A stretch of DNA of 64,000 nucleotides from JAAXHV01 sp965207165 (GCA_965207165.1 OZ242265.1:1-64000), one strand, 5' to 3'. Positions 24,871 through 33,579 are shown, counted from the stretch's first letter. Program-made: numbers and translations. The notes: a model not told the origin generated them from the letters alone.

Positions 24871-24891
24871 ATTCAGTTATCACTTTGTGTA
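24871..24891 (+). repeat. Candidate attR direct repeat
   Basis: Matches 16311-16331 at 19 of 21 positions in the same orientation. It lies directly upstream of the integrase reading frame, where an attachment site is commonly found. Confidence 0.4.
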
Positions 24892-24995
24892 AAAGAATGC
24901 CTGATACGACATAAGACGTAAACAGACAATAAAACAAACAATATCAAACAGATAAGATGATATCAGGGAAGGTAAGGAAATGCAACAAAACCTGT

Positions 24996-25020
24996 GGTGG
25001 CGGATTTGAAATCCGTCCCC
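24996..25020. repeat. Dispersed GGGGACRGAYTT palindrome, copy 2
   Basis: Twelve-base arms around one base with imperfect pairing at the outer left end (GGTGGC instead of GGGGAC). It lies just after the end of the LplT-like gene, which is on the minus strand. Copies 1 and 2 sit on opposite sides of the island. Confidence 0.75.
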
Positions 25021-25034
25021 GGTCCTGCATACAG

Positions 25035-26750
25035 TCAGGCCGGTTCGTCGAAAGTAATGGTGACGTCCGCCGGGCCGGACCGGCCCTTGTGCGGTGAGCC
25101 GCTCAGGGAAAAGGGCAATGTCACCCATTGGGCTGGTTTATCTGCGTTATTTCCCGGGGACGTCAACCATTCGGCGCTGTCCGGTACTGCGCCGGACCAG
25201 GGGCATACCACTTCGCCGGCATTGAGCAGGTCCATAATGGTATTACGGGTTGACTGATCCCCGGTACCGGGAACGGCCCTGAAGAATTCAAAAAACTTTC
25301 TCGAATACCACTTGCTGCGGATATTCTCATCCATCACGAAGCGGATCTGGCGCGGCGCCGCCATCTGGATGAAAGTCCAGTCCTTGAAGCTTGTTTGTTT
25401 CCCCAGCATCAAAACGCCTCCCGTATCGGGAAAATGTTTGAAACCCTGTACCGCCAACCGGTAGCGATAGCCGATTGTCATGGTGACGATCAGCCGCACC
25501 AGGGATTGCGGCAGCTTATACACCGTGTAGAACGCGCCGCCCAGGGCAACGACGGTCAATAACGGGAATAACAGGTTACTGATCTCCATCATGGAAAACA
25601 GCACGGTCAGGACCAGGAAGCTCAGCATAACGATATTTTGAATCAGGTTGTTACTTGCCAGAACCCTGCCCAGGATGTGTTCGCCTGCATGGAACTGGAT
25701 CAAGGCATTCAGCGGGATGATGAATATCCCGCTCAGCATCCCCAGTAACAGGATGTTGATAGCGTGCGCCGGCACGCTGGTCAGCCCCGGCAGTACGAAC
25801 AGGCAGGTGGCCACGCCGACTGCGCCGATTGGAATTAAACCGGTTTCGATATAATTCCTTGAGATCCTGCCGGCGATGAGGGAACCCAGCATGATGCCGA
25901 TCCCGGCACAGGCCAGCATGCCCTGGATGATCCTGACGTCGGTTACACCCAGGTTGTCCTTGGCAAAAGACGGAAACGCTGCCAGCAGGACCTGGCCGAT
26001 AGCCCAGATAATCGCCAGTCCGATGATTGACAATAAAATGACTTCACGGGATTTCACGGCGTTCAGATTATTCGCCAGGTATTGGCCTGTCCGGTATTTG
26101 TTCCAGTCAAAGCGCAAACTCTTATCCGGTTCGTGGAGGCTCGGCAACCGGTAAGCCAGGATCAATTCAATGAGCGCGCCGCAAATCAAAAACCAGCCTA
26201 TAGGTGCGATGGTGAGCATAATCTCTTTCTTGCCGGAGAAAATCACGTCGCTTAAGTACATCTCGAACAGGACCGAAAAGACGAATGTGCCGGTCAGGAT
26301 TGAAATGGTGGTGGTAGCCTGAACCACGCCGTTGGCGCGGGCCAGGTTTTCCTTGCCGGCGATTTCCCGGATATAGCCGTACTTGGACGGTGAGTAAAAG
26401 GCGCTCTGTATCGCCAGCAGGAAGGTCATGGCAAAAGCCGCCCAGAACCAGCCCAGGTGGTAGAACAAGGTGATCATGCAGGTCAGTCCGACCGCGCCCC
26501 AGGCAGTCGTGCGCATGACCTTGTTCTTGGGGAACTTGTCCGCCATAAAACCGGCAGGGGTAAACAGCAGGATGTAGGGCAGCAGGATCAGGGCGTTGAC
26601 GATGGCCGTCAATATGATCAAGGTGTCGCCGTCGTAGGTTTTGAAAACGGTATTCTGTATCGTGATCTTGTGCCCCAGGTCCACGAAGGCATTCAGGAAG
26701 AGCATGACAACGTAGGGGAGGAAGCCCCTGATCCTGAACAGATCGCTCAT
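25035..26750 (-). CDS. LplT-like MFS transporter with a shortened acyltransferase-like tail
   Basis: A 571-residue protein. Residues 1-~415 form an MFS transporter of the lysophospholipid (LplT) type; ALNALIQFHAGEHILGRVLASN is typical. Residues ~428-571 resemble the start of a PlsC-type acyltransferase (GFKHFPDTGGVLMLG, RQIRFVMDENIRSKWY). In longer relatives a full acyltransferase and an AMP-ligase domain follow, as in Aas systems that re-acylate lysophospholipids. Here the catalytic HxxxxD is replaced by QTSFKD (Q452, D457), and the later EGTR-type motif is absent. The tail is therefore probably inactive and the protein acts as transporter only. A dispersed palindrome flanks each end of the gene. 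Confidence 0.8.
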   Translation of the reverse strand: MSDLFRIRGFLPYVVMLFLNAFVDLGHKITIQNTVFKTYDGDTLIILTAIVNALILLPYILLFTPAGFMADKFPKNKVMRTTAWGAVGLTCMITLFYHLGWFWAAFAMTFLLAIQSAFYSPSKYGYIREIAGKENLARANGVVQATTTISILTGTFVFSVLFEMYLSDVIFSGKKEIMLTIAPIGWFLICGALIELILAYRLPSLHEPDKSLRFDWNKYRTGQYLANNLNAVKSREVILLSIIGLAIIWAIGQVLLAAFPSFAKDNLGVTDVRIIQGMLACAGIGIMLGSLIAGRISRNYIETGLIPIGAVGVATCLFVLPGLTSVPAHAINILLLGMLSGIFIIPLNALIQFHAGEHILGRVLASNNLIQNIVMLSFLVLTVLFSMMEISNLLFPLLTVVALGGAFYTVYKLPQSLVRLIVTMTIGYRYRLAVQGFKHFPDTGGVLMLGKQTSFKDWTFIQMAAPRQIRFVMDENIRSKWYSRKFFEFFRAVPGTGDQSTRNTIMDLLNAGEVVCPWSGAVPDSAEWLTSPGNNADKPAQWVTLPFSLSGSPHKGRSGPADVTITFDEPA

Positions 26751-26758
26751 GACATTGC

Positions 26759-26782
26759 GGGGACGGACTTAAGTCCGTCCCC
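26759..26782. repeat. Dispersed GGGGACRGAYTT palindrome, copy 3
   Basis: Perfect 12-bp arms with no spacer (GGGGACGGACTT and complement), between the LplT-like gene and tldD. A partial extra half-copy (CGTCCGTCCCTGGCAGG) follows at about 26790-26806, as if the unit had partly duplicated. Confidence 0.85.
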
Positions 26783-26811
26783 GGCAGGAGCGTCCGTCCC
26801 TGGCAGGAAGG

Positions 26812-28326
26812 TCAGGTTGATGTTCCACCCACGGTCAACTCGTCTATTTTCAGTGTGGGCTGGCCCACGCCGACGGGAACTGACTGGCCGTCTTTCCCGC
26901 ACACGCCGATGCCGGTATCGAGTTTCATGTCGTTACCGGTCATGGACACGCGGGTCAGCACATCGGGGCCGTTGCCGATCAGTGTCGCGCCCTTGATGGG
27001 GCTGGTCAGACGGCCATTTTCTATCAACCAGGCCTGACTTGCGCTGAACACGAATTTACCATTGGTGATATCCACCTGCCCGCCGCCGAACTGGGAAGCG
27101 TATACCCCCTTTGCCACAGAACCGATAATCTCCTCGGGATCGTGATCACCGCCCAGCATGTAAGTATTGGTCATGCGCGGCATCGGCAGGTGTGCGTACG
27201 ATTCACGGCGCCCGTTGCCGGTGGGTTGCATGCCCATGAGCCCGGCATTCATCTTGTCCTGCATATAGTTCCTGAGAATGCCCCTTTCTATCAGGGTAGT
27301 GGCTTCCGTGGGCGTGCCTTCGTCGTCAACGGTCAGCGAACCGCGGCGGTTTTCGATGGTCCCGTCATCGACCACCGTTACGTTTTCGGCCGCCACCCGC
27401 TGGCCTATCCGGTTGCTGAAGGCGGACGTTCGCTTGCGGTTGAAGTCGCCTTCCAGGCCGTGGCCAATGGCCTCGTGCAGCAGGATTCCCGGCCAGCCCG
27501 GGCCCAGCACGACTGTCATGGCGCCGGCAGGCGCCGGGACCGCTTCCAGGTTATTCAGCGCCTGGGTCACCGCATCGTCAATATAGCCGGAGACAATTTC
27601 ATTATCGAGGAAGTATTCGTAACCGAAACGCCCGCCGCCGCCGGAGCCGCCTCTTTCCAGTCTGCCGTTATGCTCGACGATGACATTGACGTTGAGTCTC
27701 ACCAGCGGCCTGATATCTCCGGAGTAAGCGCCATCACTGCCGGCCACCAATACCGCGGAATATGAACCGGTCAATCCGGCGATGACCTGCTTTACGCGGG
27801 GATCTTTTTTTCGGGTTTCGCTATCGATCCGTTGCAACAGCGCGATCTTTTGCGCGGACGATATCGATTCCAGCGGGTTCGAGTTGGAGTACAGCGGGGT
27901 AATATTCTGGTTTTGCCTGGCCTGCAGCTTTTGCCTGCCGCCGCTACCGGCGATGGCCCGGGCCGCCCGGGCCGCATCGGTCAGGGCCGGCAGGATTATC
28001 TCATCGGAATAGGCAAATCCGGTCTTCTCCTCGCTGACCGCCCTGACTCCCACACCCTGGCCGATGCTGTGGGAGCCTTCCCGGATGATGCCTTCTTCAA
28101 GCACCCATGCTTCGGCCTGGGAGGACTCGAAATACAGGTCGGCGTAGTCGATGTCATTGACGATCATCTGGTCCAGGGTGTTTTCGATGTCCCGGCTGTC
28201 AATCCCCGTCGGGTTGAGCAGTTGCCGGGCCGCTTCTTGATGTGCGCCTTCCCTGGCAGACACCCTGCGGGCGTCCTTTGGACGTCCAATTTCGCTCCGG
28301 GCGAATTTGTCGGGTTGTTGGCTCAT
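26812..28326 (-). CDS. tldD: TldD metalloprotease
   Basis: A 504-residue protein, slightly longer than E. coli TldD (481). The zinc motif HEAIGHGLEGDFNR is intact, and the C-terminal GGGQVDITNGKFVFSASQAW segment is typical. TldD pairs with TldE/PmbA to degrade unfolded peptides; it matures microcin B17 and degrades CcdA in E. coli. The partner gene is not in this window. The first ~35 residues (KFARSEIGRPKDARRVSARE) extend beyond the normal start and are Arg/Lys-rich; a GTG at codon 22 is an alternative. A nitrilase-family gene lies immediately upstream, a common arrangement. Confidence 0.94.
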   Translation of the reverse strand: MSQQPDKFARSEIGRPKDARRVSAREGAHQEAARQLLNPTGIDSRDIENTLDQMIVNDIDYADLYFESSQAEAWVLEEGIIREGSHSIGQGVGVRAVSEEKTGFAYSDEIILPALTDAARAARAIAGSGGRQKLQARQNQNITPLYSNSNPLESISSAQKIALLQRIDSETRKKDPRVKQVIAGLTGSYSAVLVAGSDGAYSGDIRPLVRLNVNVIVEHNGRLERGGSGGGGRFGYEYFLDNEIVSGYIDDAVTQALNNLEAVPAPAGAMTVVLGPGWPGILLHEAIGHGLEGDFNRKRTSAFSNRIGQRVAAENVTVVDDGTIENRRGSLTVDDEGTPTEATTLIERGILRNYMQDKMNAGLMGMQPTGNGRRESYAHLPMPRMTNTYMLGGDHDPEEIIGSVAKGVYASQFGGGQVDITNGKFVFSASQAWLIENGRLTSPIKGATLIGNGPDVLTRVSMTGNDMKLDTGIGVCGKDGQSVPVGVGQPTLKIDELTVGGTST

Positions 28327-28336
28327 ACGATCTCCC

Positions 28337-28360
28337 GGGGACAGATTTAAATCTGTCCCC
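28337..28360. repeat. Dispersed GGGGACRGAYTT palindrome, copy 4
   Basis: Perfect 12-bp arms with no spacer (GGGGACAGATTT and complement). It lies between tldD and the nitrilase-family gene and overlaps the last codons of the latter, which ends at 28347. Confidence 0.85.
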
Positions 28361-29174
28361 CATTATTTCCTATTACCCGGTGCTCCAGCGCCGGGAAGGA
28401 CTGTCTCAATTCACGCACCCGGGCAAGGTCGATATCGGCACAGGCGACGCCCGGTCCTTCTTCCACGCTGCACAAGACATCGCCCCAGGGGTCGATAATC
28501 ATACTGTGGCCCCAGGTGCGTCTTGTCTCGGTGTTCTGACCGCCCTGGTTGGAGGCGATGACAAAACAGAGGTTTTCCACCGCGCGGGCGCGTAAAAACA
28601 ATTCCCAGTGGCGTTTTCCGGTAGCGTAGGTAAAAGCGGACGGGACTGTCATGATTTGCGCCTGCTGACTGGACAGTTCGCGATACAGTTCGGGAAAGCG
28701 CAGGTCGTAGCACACCGTCATACCGATATTGCCCAGCGGTGTTTCCGCCACGACCGTACCGTTTCCCGGTACGATGGTATCGGATTCATTATAGGCCTCT
28801 TCATCGTCCACCTGCACGTCGAACAGGTGGATCTTGTCGTAGCGGTGGGTGCAGTGTCCATCCGGGTTGAACAGCAGGCAGGAATTGTAAACCCGCGACG
28901 CTTCATCACTCTGCAATGAAAAAGTGCCTGCCATCAACCAGAGGCCGTTCTCCCTGGCCTGGCCGGCAAGGAAATCCTGGATCGGGCCTTTCCCGGGTGT
29001 CTCGCCGATGCCGATTTTCGCCGTCTCGTCATCACTCATAATGGGGAAGTATTCCGGCAGCAGGGCAAACTGCGCGCCCTGTTCCACCGCGTCACTGATC
29101 AGGCCGGCAGCCTGGGCAAGATTTGCATCCACGTTATCCGTGGAAACCATCTGGATTGTTGCAACTTTGGGCAT
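28347..29174 (-). CDS. Carbon-nitrogen hydrolase (Nit-type amidase)
   Basis: A 275-residue nitrilase-superfamily protein. The catalytic triad is visible: Glu in FALLPEYFPIM, Lys in HRYDKIHLFDV and Cys in IGMTVCYDLRFPELYREL. This Nit1/Nit2-like group repairs deaminated glutathione or hydrolyses omega-amides; the exact substrate cannot be told here. It is upstream of tldD on the same strand, a conserved neighbourhood in gammaproteobacteria. Its last residues (RVIGNNGGQI) are encoded partly inside copy 4 of the dispersed palindrome, so the repeat has supplied the C-terminus. Confidence 0.88.
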   Translation of the reverse strand: MPKVATIQMVSTDNVDANLAQAAGLISDAVEQGAQFALLPEYFPIMSDDETAKIGIGETPGKGPIQDFLAGQARENGLWLMAGTFSLQSDEASRVYNSCLLFNPDGHCTHRYDKIHLFDVQVDDEEAYNESDTIVPGNGTVVAETPLGNIGMTVCYDLRFPELYRELSSQQAQIMTVPSAFTYATGKRHWELFLRARAVENLCFVIASNQGGQNTETRRTWGHSMIIDPWGDVLCSVEEGPGVACADIDLARVRELRQSFPALEHRVIGNNGGQI

Positions 29175-29204
29175 CCGGCCAGTATACGTGAATCAGGGGT
29201 GAAT

Positions 29205-29232
29205 TCACATGGATGCACAGGATGTACAGGAT
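29205..29232 (+). repeat. ACATGGATGCACAGGAT-type repeat, copy
   Basis: The sequence TTCACATGGATGCACAGGAT followed by GTACAGGAT closely matches 42694-42725 (minus strand), 5385-5410 (minus, shorter) and a stub near 29275-29290. Copies lie beside gene ends. Identity between the two long copies is nearly complete over ~25 bases. Confidence 0.6.
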
Positions 29233-29238
29233 ATTTCA

Positions 29239-29263
29239 GGGGACAGATTTCAAATCTGTCCCC
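29239..29263. repeat. Dispersed GGGGACRGAYTT palindrome, copy 5
   Basis: Perfect 12-bp arms (GGGGACAGATTT and complement) around one base, between the divergent nitrilase-family and NCS2 permease genes. Here it cannot terminate either gene, which argues against a pure terminator role. Confidence 0.85.
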
Positions 29264-29321
29264 GTTCGCTTTGCATCCATGTAAAATATATTGCCAGGTA
29301 ACACGCCCCGGAGGTTGAACC

Positions 29322-31067
29322 ATGCAGATACACGATACATCCAGCCGGGCAGGGATACGCTACGAACCCGGTGAACAACCCCCTCTTTCCCTTTGTCTCG
29401 GCCTTGGCCTCAAATCAGCTTTGCTTGTCTTTCCGACAGTGGTGCTGGTACCGGTCATCATAGTCCGGGCAGCCGGCGTGGACGGCGGCTACCTGTCCTG
29501 GTCGATCTTTGCCGCGTTGCTGATCTGCGGGCTGTTCACGGCGCTGCAGTCCTTGCGCACAGGCTTCGTCGGCGTTGGCCATACACTCATTTCCAGCAGC
29601 GCCGTCACCTCAATCGCCGTCTGCATCATGGCCTTGTCTGAAGGAGGGGTTGCACTGATGATGAACCTGGTCATAGTCTGCGCGCTGTTCCAGTTGTTAC
29701 TGTCATCGAAGCTGTCGTGGCTGCGCCGCATTATCACGCCGGTTATTTCCGGCATGGTGCTGATGCTGATTGCGGTCGCGGTCATGCCTGTCGCATTCGA
29801 TATGCTGACGCACGCGCCCGAAAACGCGTCGCCCGGCGTCGCGCCGGGTATTGCGGCCGTGACACTGGTTGTGCTTGTTGCGCTGGTATTCGGCGCCAGG
29901 GGAGCGTTACGGCTCTGGGCGCCGGTTATCGCACTTGCTGCCGGTTCCGCGGCTGCCGCGTTCTTCGGCCTCTACGACGCCGGTCTGATACTGGAAGCGT
30001 CCTGGTTCAGCATTCCCTCGGGCAGCCGGCCCGGGTTCAGCCTGTCCCTGGGCGCTGAGTTCTGGATACTGTTACCGGCATTCCTGTTCGTCACCCTGGC
30101 TAATACCATGGGGGATATCAACGCCGGGGTTGCCGTTCAACGGGCATCCATGCGCACCTTGCATTCGGTTGATTTTCGCGCGGTGCAGGAAGGGCTCGCG
30201 GCCAACAGCCTGGGTAACCTGGTTGCCGGTCTCACCGGCGCCATGCCGGTAAAAAGCGACCCGGCAGGCATCTCCCTGGTCGAACTGAGCGGTGTGGCTG
30301 CCCGCAGGCTTGGGCTGTGTGCCGGCATCATCCTGTTACTGCTGGCGTTCATACCCAAGCTGGCGGCGCTGCTTCTCGCCATCCCCGGTCCTGTGATTGC
30401 CGCTTACCTGGCCGTTGCCATGGCGCTGGTCTTTGTACAGGGCATGAACATGGTTGTTCAGGATGGCCTCGACTACCGCAAGGGTGCGGTGATCGGGCTG
30501 GCTTTCTGGCTGGGTGTAGGGTTTCACAACCAGGCGGTTTTCGCGGATTCGCTGGGCGAGACCTGGGGCGCGTTACTGGGTAACGGCATGACCGTCGGCG
30601 GCCTGGCTGTTATCCTGCTGACGTTAATCATGAAGCTGACCGCCCCGCGCCGTTATAGTATAGTGACGGCGCTGGACCCCAGGGTCTTACCCCGGCTGGA
30701 AGACTTCCTGCGCGAGCAGGCGAAGCGGCTCGGCTGGGGCGACGCCTCGATAGAGCGGCTGTTCCTGATCGGCGAGGAAACCCTGTTATGCCTTGCGCAA
30801 GGACATGATGAGGCAGCCACGGGTGAGTTGCGGAACCTGCTGGTAACGGCAACCAACGACGGTCCGGTGATGGAACTGGAGTTTGTTTCTGCTATCGGCG
30901 AGGAAAACCTCGAAGACCAGATGAGGTTGCTGGGTAACCATGACGAGGCGCGGGACTCGCATGAAATCTCGCTCCGTATATTGCAACACTTCGCTTCTTC
31001 CGTGCGCCACCAGCAATACCACGGCATGGACGTGGTGACGGTGCGGGTCAATAAAACCAACGACTGA
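29322..31067 (+). CDS. NCS2 xanthine/uracil permease with a C-terminal histidine-kinase-ATPase-like domain
   Basis: A 581-residue protein. Residues 1-~440 carry the membrane segments of a nucleobase:cation symporter-2 permease. Motifs include SSAVTSIAVCIMAL, FLFVTLANTMGDINAGVAVQ and GNLVAGLTGAMPVKSDPAGI. Residues ~445-581 are soluble; LPRLEDFLREQAKRLGWGDA followed by RLFLIGEETLLCL resembles an RsbW/HATPase_c_2-type domain, an unusual appendage for a permease. The protein probably imports xanthine, uracil or a related base. The tail could regulate transport or pass a signal, which is inference. It has its own start with GGAGG upstream and precedes hom. Confidence 0.82.
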   Translation: MQIHDTSSRAGIRYEPGEQPPLSLCLGLGLKSALLVFPTVVLVPVIIVRAAGVDGGYLSWSIFAALLICGLFTALQSLRTGFVGVGHTLISSSAVTSIAVCIMALSEGGVALMMNLVIVCALFQLLLSSKLSWLRRIITPVISGMVLMLIAVAVMPVAFDMLTHAPENASPGVAPGIAAVTLVVLVALVFGARGALRLWAPVIALAAGSAAAAFFGLYDAGLILEASWFSIPSGSRPGFSLSLGAEFWILLPAFLFVTLANTMGDINAGVAVQRASMRTLHSVDFRAVQEGLAANSLGNLVAGLTGAMPVKSDPAGISLVELSGVAARRLGLCAGIILLLLAFIPKLAALLLAIPGPVIAAYLAVAMALVFVQGMNMVVQDGLDYRKGAVIGLAFWLGVGFHNQAVFADSLGETWGALLGNGMTVGGLAVILLTLIMKLTAPRRYSIVTALDPRVLPRLEDFLREQAKRLGWGDASIERLFLIGEETLLCLAQGHDEAATGELRNLLVTATNDGPVMELEFVSAIGEENLEDQMRLLGNHDEARDSHEISLRILQHFASSVRHQQYHGMDVVTVRVNKTND

Positions 31068-31088
31068 AAAGAGAGAGAAAAAAGGATA

Positions 31089-32402
31089 ATGAAACCGGTA
31101 AAAATAGGGTTGCTCGGCCTGGGTACGGTAGGCGGGGGCGTTGTCACGGTATTGACCCGGAATGCCCACGAGATCGCGCGCCGGGCCGGCAGGGAAGTTG
31201 TCATCAGCCATGCTGCGGCAAAAGAATACGATGCCGGCGCAATCCAGGGGCTGGACCAGGTAGACCGGATTACGGATGATGGATTTGCCGTCGTCAATGA
31301 TCCGGACGTTGAAATAGTCATAGAACTGATAGGCGGTTACTCCCCCGCAAAAGACCTGGTTCTGCAGGCCATTGAAAATAAAAAACATGTCGTTACCGCA
31401 AACAAGGCCATGATTGCCGTTCACGGTAACGAAATCTTCAGCGCCGCGCAGGAGCAGGGTGTAACCGTGGCGTTCGAAGCCGCAGTCGCCGGCGGGATTC
31501 CCATTATCAAGGCAATCCGTGAAGGCCTGGTGGCGAACCGCATCCATTGGGCAGCCGGTATCATCAACGGCACGGGAAATTTTATCCTCACCGAGATGCG
31601 TGACAAGGGCAGGGACTTTGCCGACGTGTTGCAGGAGGCGCAGGAACGGGGTTACGCGGAGGCCGACCCGACGTTCGACGTCGAGGGTATCGATGCCGCA
31701 CACAAGCTGACCATCATGGGTTCCATAGCCTTTGGCATCCCGTTGCAGTTTGAGAAAACCTATACTGAGGGCATCACCAGGATAGAACAGCAGGACGTTG
31801 CTTATGCCGATGAACTGGGCTACCGGATCAAACATCTCGGGATTGCCAGGCGTGTAGACGCAGGAATTGAGCTGCGCGTACATCCCACGCTGATCCCCGC
31901 AAGACGGTTGATTGCCAATGTGGACGGCGTCATGAACGCCGTGCTGGTGCAGGGTGACGCGGTGGGACCGACCCTGTATTACGGCGCCGGCGCCGGTTCC
32001 CTGCCGACTGCTTCCTCAGTCGTAGCTGACGTGATTGACGTCGTGCGCGCCCTGACCACCGATCCGGAAAACCGGGTGCCGCACCTGGCATTTCAGCCGG
32101 ATTCGATGTCCGACCTGGCCGTGCTGGATATGGCGGATGTCAGCACCGCTTATTATCTGCGCATGCAGGCCGTTGACAGACCGGGCGTTTTGTCCGCGGT
32201 AACGACCATCCTGGGCAACCTGGGTATCAGTATCGAGGCGATAATCCAGAAAGAACCCGAAGCGGGCGCCAGTCATGTGCCCATTATCATGCTTACCCAG
32301 CGTGTGCTTGAACGCAACATGAATTCTGCCATCACACAGATAGAGGCCCTGGATACGATAGACGGCAGCCTGCACCGCATCCGGGTTGAAGCTTTGGATT
32401 AG
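31089..32402 (+). CDS. hom: Hom, homoserine dehydrogenase
   Basis: A 437-residue enzyme that reduces aspartate semialdehyde to homoserine. The N-terminal NAD(P)-binding glycine motif is IGLLGLGTVGGGVVTVL. The catalytic region has VTANKAMIAVHG, and GGIPIIKAIREGLVANRI followed by NGTGNFILTEM. A C-terminal ACT domain (YYLRMQAVDRPGVLSAVTTI) suggests allosteric threonine inhibition. A clear AAGGAT ribosome binding site precedes the ATG. It starts the hom-thrC block of threonine synthesis; no aspartokinase is fused or adjacent. Confidence 0.96.
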   Translation: MKPVKIGLLGLGTVGGGVVTVLTRNAHEIARRAGREVVISHAAAKEYDAGAIQGLDQVDRITDDGFAVVNDPDVEIVIELIGGYSPAKDLVLQAIENKKHVVTANKAMIAVHGNEIFSAAQEQGVTVAFEAAVAGGIPIIKAIREGLVANRIHWAAGIINGTGNFILTEMRDKGRDFADVLQEAQERGYAEADPTFDVEGIDAAHKLTIMGSIAFGIPLQFEKTYTEGITRIEQQDVAYADELGYRIKHLGIARRVDAGIELRVHPTLIPARRLIANVDGVMNAVLVQGDAVGPTLYYGAGAGSLPTASSVVADVIDVVRALTTDPENRVPHLAFQPDSMSDLAVLDMADVSTAYYLRMQAVDRPGVLSAVTTILGNLGISIEAIIQKEPEAGASHVPIIMLTQRVLERNMNSAITQIEALDTIDGSLHRIRVEALD

Positions 32403-32438
32403 GAATTACGAATTAGGAATTACGAATTGGGAATTGGG
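32401..32438 (+). repeat. Short tandem repeat between hom and thrC
   Basis: A 14-base unit GGAATTACGAATTA is followed directly by GGAATTACGAATTG and a shortened GGAATTGGG. It begins in the hom stop codon and fills much of the spacer before thrC. Its function is unclear. Confidence 0.6.
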
Positions 32439-32463
32439 AACGCAGTAGAGTGTGTCACTATAA

Positions 32464-33579
32464 ATGACGGGATATAAAGGCTTGATTGAGCGTTACCGTG
32501 AACGTCTGCCTGTGGCGGACGATGCGCGGATTATCACCCTGGGTGAGGGGAGTACCCCGCTGATCCGGCTGGGTAATATCCCCGAAGCCGAGGACAGGGG
32601 CATCGAACTCCATGCCAAGTTCGAGGGGTTGAACCCGACCGGTTCGTTCAAGGATCGCGGCATGACCATGGCGATCACCCAGGCGGTCAGCGAGGGGTCG
32701 CAAGCCGTATTATGCGCTTCAACCGGCAACACTTCGGCCTCCGCGGCAGCCTACGCGGCCAGGGCCGGCCTGGACTGTTACGTTCTTATCCCGGACGGCA
32801 AGATCGCCATGGGGAAGCTGGCCCAGGCCATGATCCACGGCTCCATGGTCATCCAGGTTGAAGGTAATTTTGACGACGGGATGCGGCTGGTTAAACAGAT
32901 CGCGGCCGAGGCGCCGATTACCCTGGTAAATTCCGTGAACCCGTACCGGCTCCAGGGCCAGAAGACCGCGGCGTTCGAGATCGTGGATGAGCTGGGCAGG
33001 ACTCCTGATTTTCATTGCCTGCCCGTGGGCAACGCGGGCAATATCTCGGCATACTGGACCGGCTACTGCGAGTACGCGGGAATTACTACTGCCGTCAGCA
33101 ACTTTTTACACGGGCAATGCCCCTATCAACACGATGCGGTCACAGATAAACCGCCCCGGATGCTGGGTTACCAGTCGTCGGGCGCGGCGCCTTTTTTACG
33201 GGGCGGGTTCGTTGATGAACCGGAAACCGTTGCCAGCGCGATCCGCATTGGCCGGCCCCAGTCCTGGGACCTGGCATGGGCCGCCAGCAGGGAATCAGAG
33301 GGTTGGTTTGACGAGTTCGATGATGCGGAAATCCTGGCTGTCCAGGGGCTGTTGGCCGCCAGGGAGGGGATATTCTGTGAGCCGGCTTCTGCCGTGTCCG
33401 TTGCCGGCGCCTTGCGCGATATCCGCACAGGGAAAATTCCGCCCGGGAGTACGGTTGTCTGTACCCTGACCGGGCACGGGCTGAAAGATCCGGATATCGC
33501 CATGCAGCAAGGCTCCGCCGTAGTGAAAAAGGTTTCAGCCGATCTTGACGCGGTAAAGCAAGCCATTCTTGGCGGCTAA
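32464..33579 (+). CDS. thrC: ThrC, threonine synthase
   Basis: A 371-residue PLP enzyme converting O-phosphohomoserine to threonine. The PLP lysine lies in NPTGSFKDRGMTMAI. CASTGNTSASAAAYAARAG and LPVGNAGNISAYWTGYCEY are phosphate- and cofactor-binding loops typical of the shorter, class II-like group. It follows hom at a 61-base spacing. The usual homoserine kinase gene thrB is not present here, so it must be elsewhere. The next gene starts at or just after its end. Confidence 0.95.
   Translation: MTGYKGLIERYRERLPVADDARIITLGEGSTPLIRLGNIPEAEDRGIELHAKFEGLNPTGSFKDRGMTMAITQAVSEGSQAVLCASTGNTSASAAAYAARAGLDCYVLIPDGKIAMGKLAQAMIHGSMVIQVEGNFDDGMRLVKQIAAEAPITLVNSVNPYRLQGQKTAAFEIVDELGRTPDFHCLPVGNAGNISAYWTGYCEYAGITTAVSNFLHGQCPYQHDAVTDKPPRMLGYQSSGAAPFLRGGFVDEPETVASAIRIGRPQSWDLAWAASRESEGWFDEFDDAEILAVQGLLAAREGIFCEPASAVSVAGALRDIRTGKIPPGSTVVCTLTGHGLKDPDIAMQQGSAVVKKVSADLDAVKQAILGG

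Larger units (their letters stand above)
16311..24891. mobile_element. Putative integrative island carrying an ATPase/WYL/nuclease operon
   Basis: A block of ~8.6 kb lies between aroC and an LplT-like transporter gene. It carries a tyrosine integrase and an AlpA-like gene at its right end, a DUF3800 remnant at its left end and three defence-style genes between. Imperfect direct repeats (19 of 21 identical) occur at 16311-16331 and 24871-24891. Base composition on the left side is AT-richer than the flanks. The integrase lacks an ordinary start, so the element may be immobile. The boundaries are inferred. Confidence 0.55.

Noticed and set aside
16226..25034. tRNA gene as the island insertion target
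   Set aside because: I found no tRNA-like cloverleaf or CCA-proximal sequence at either boundary.
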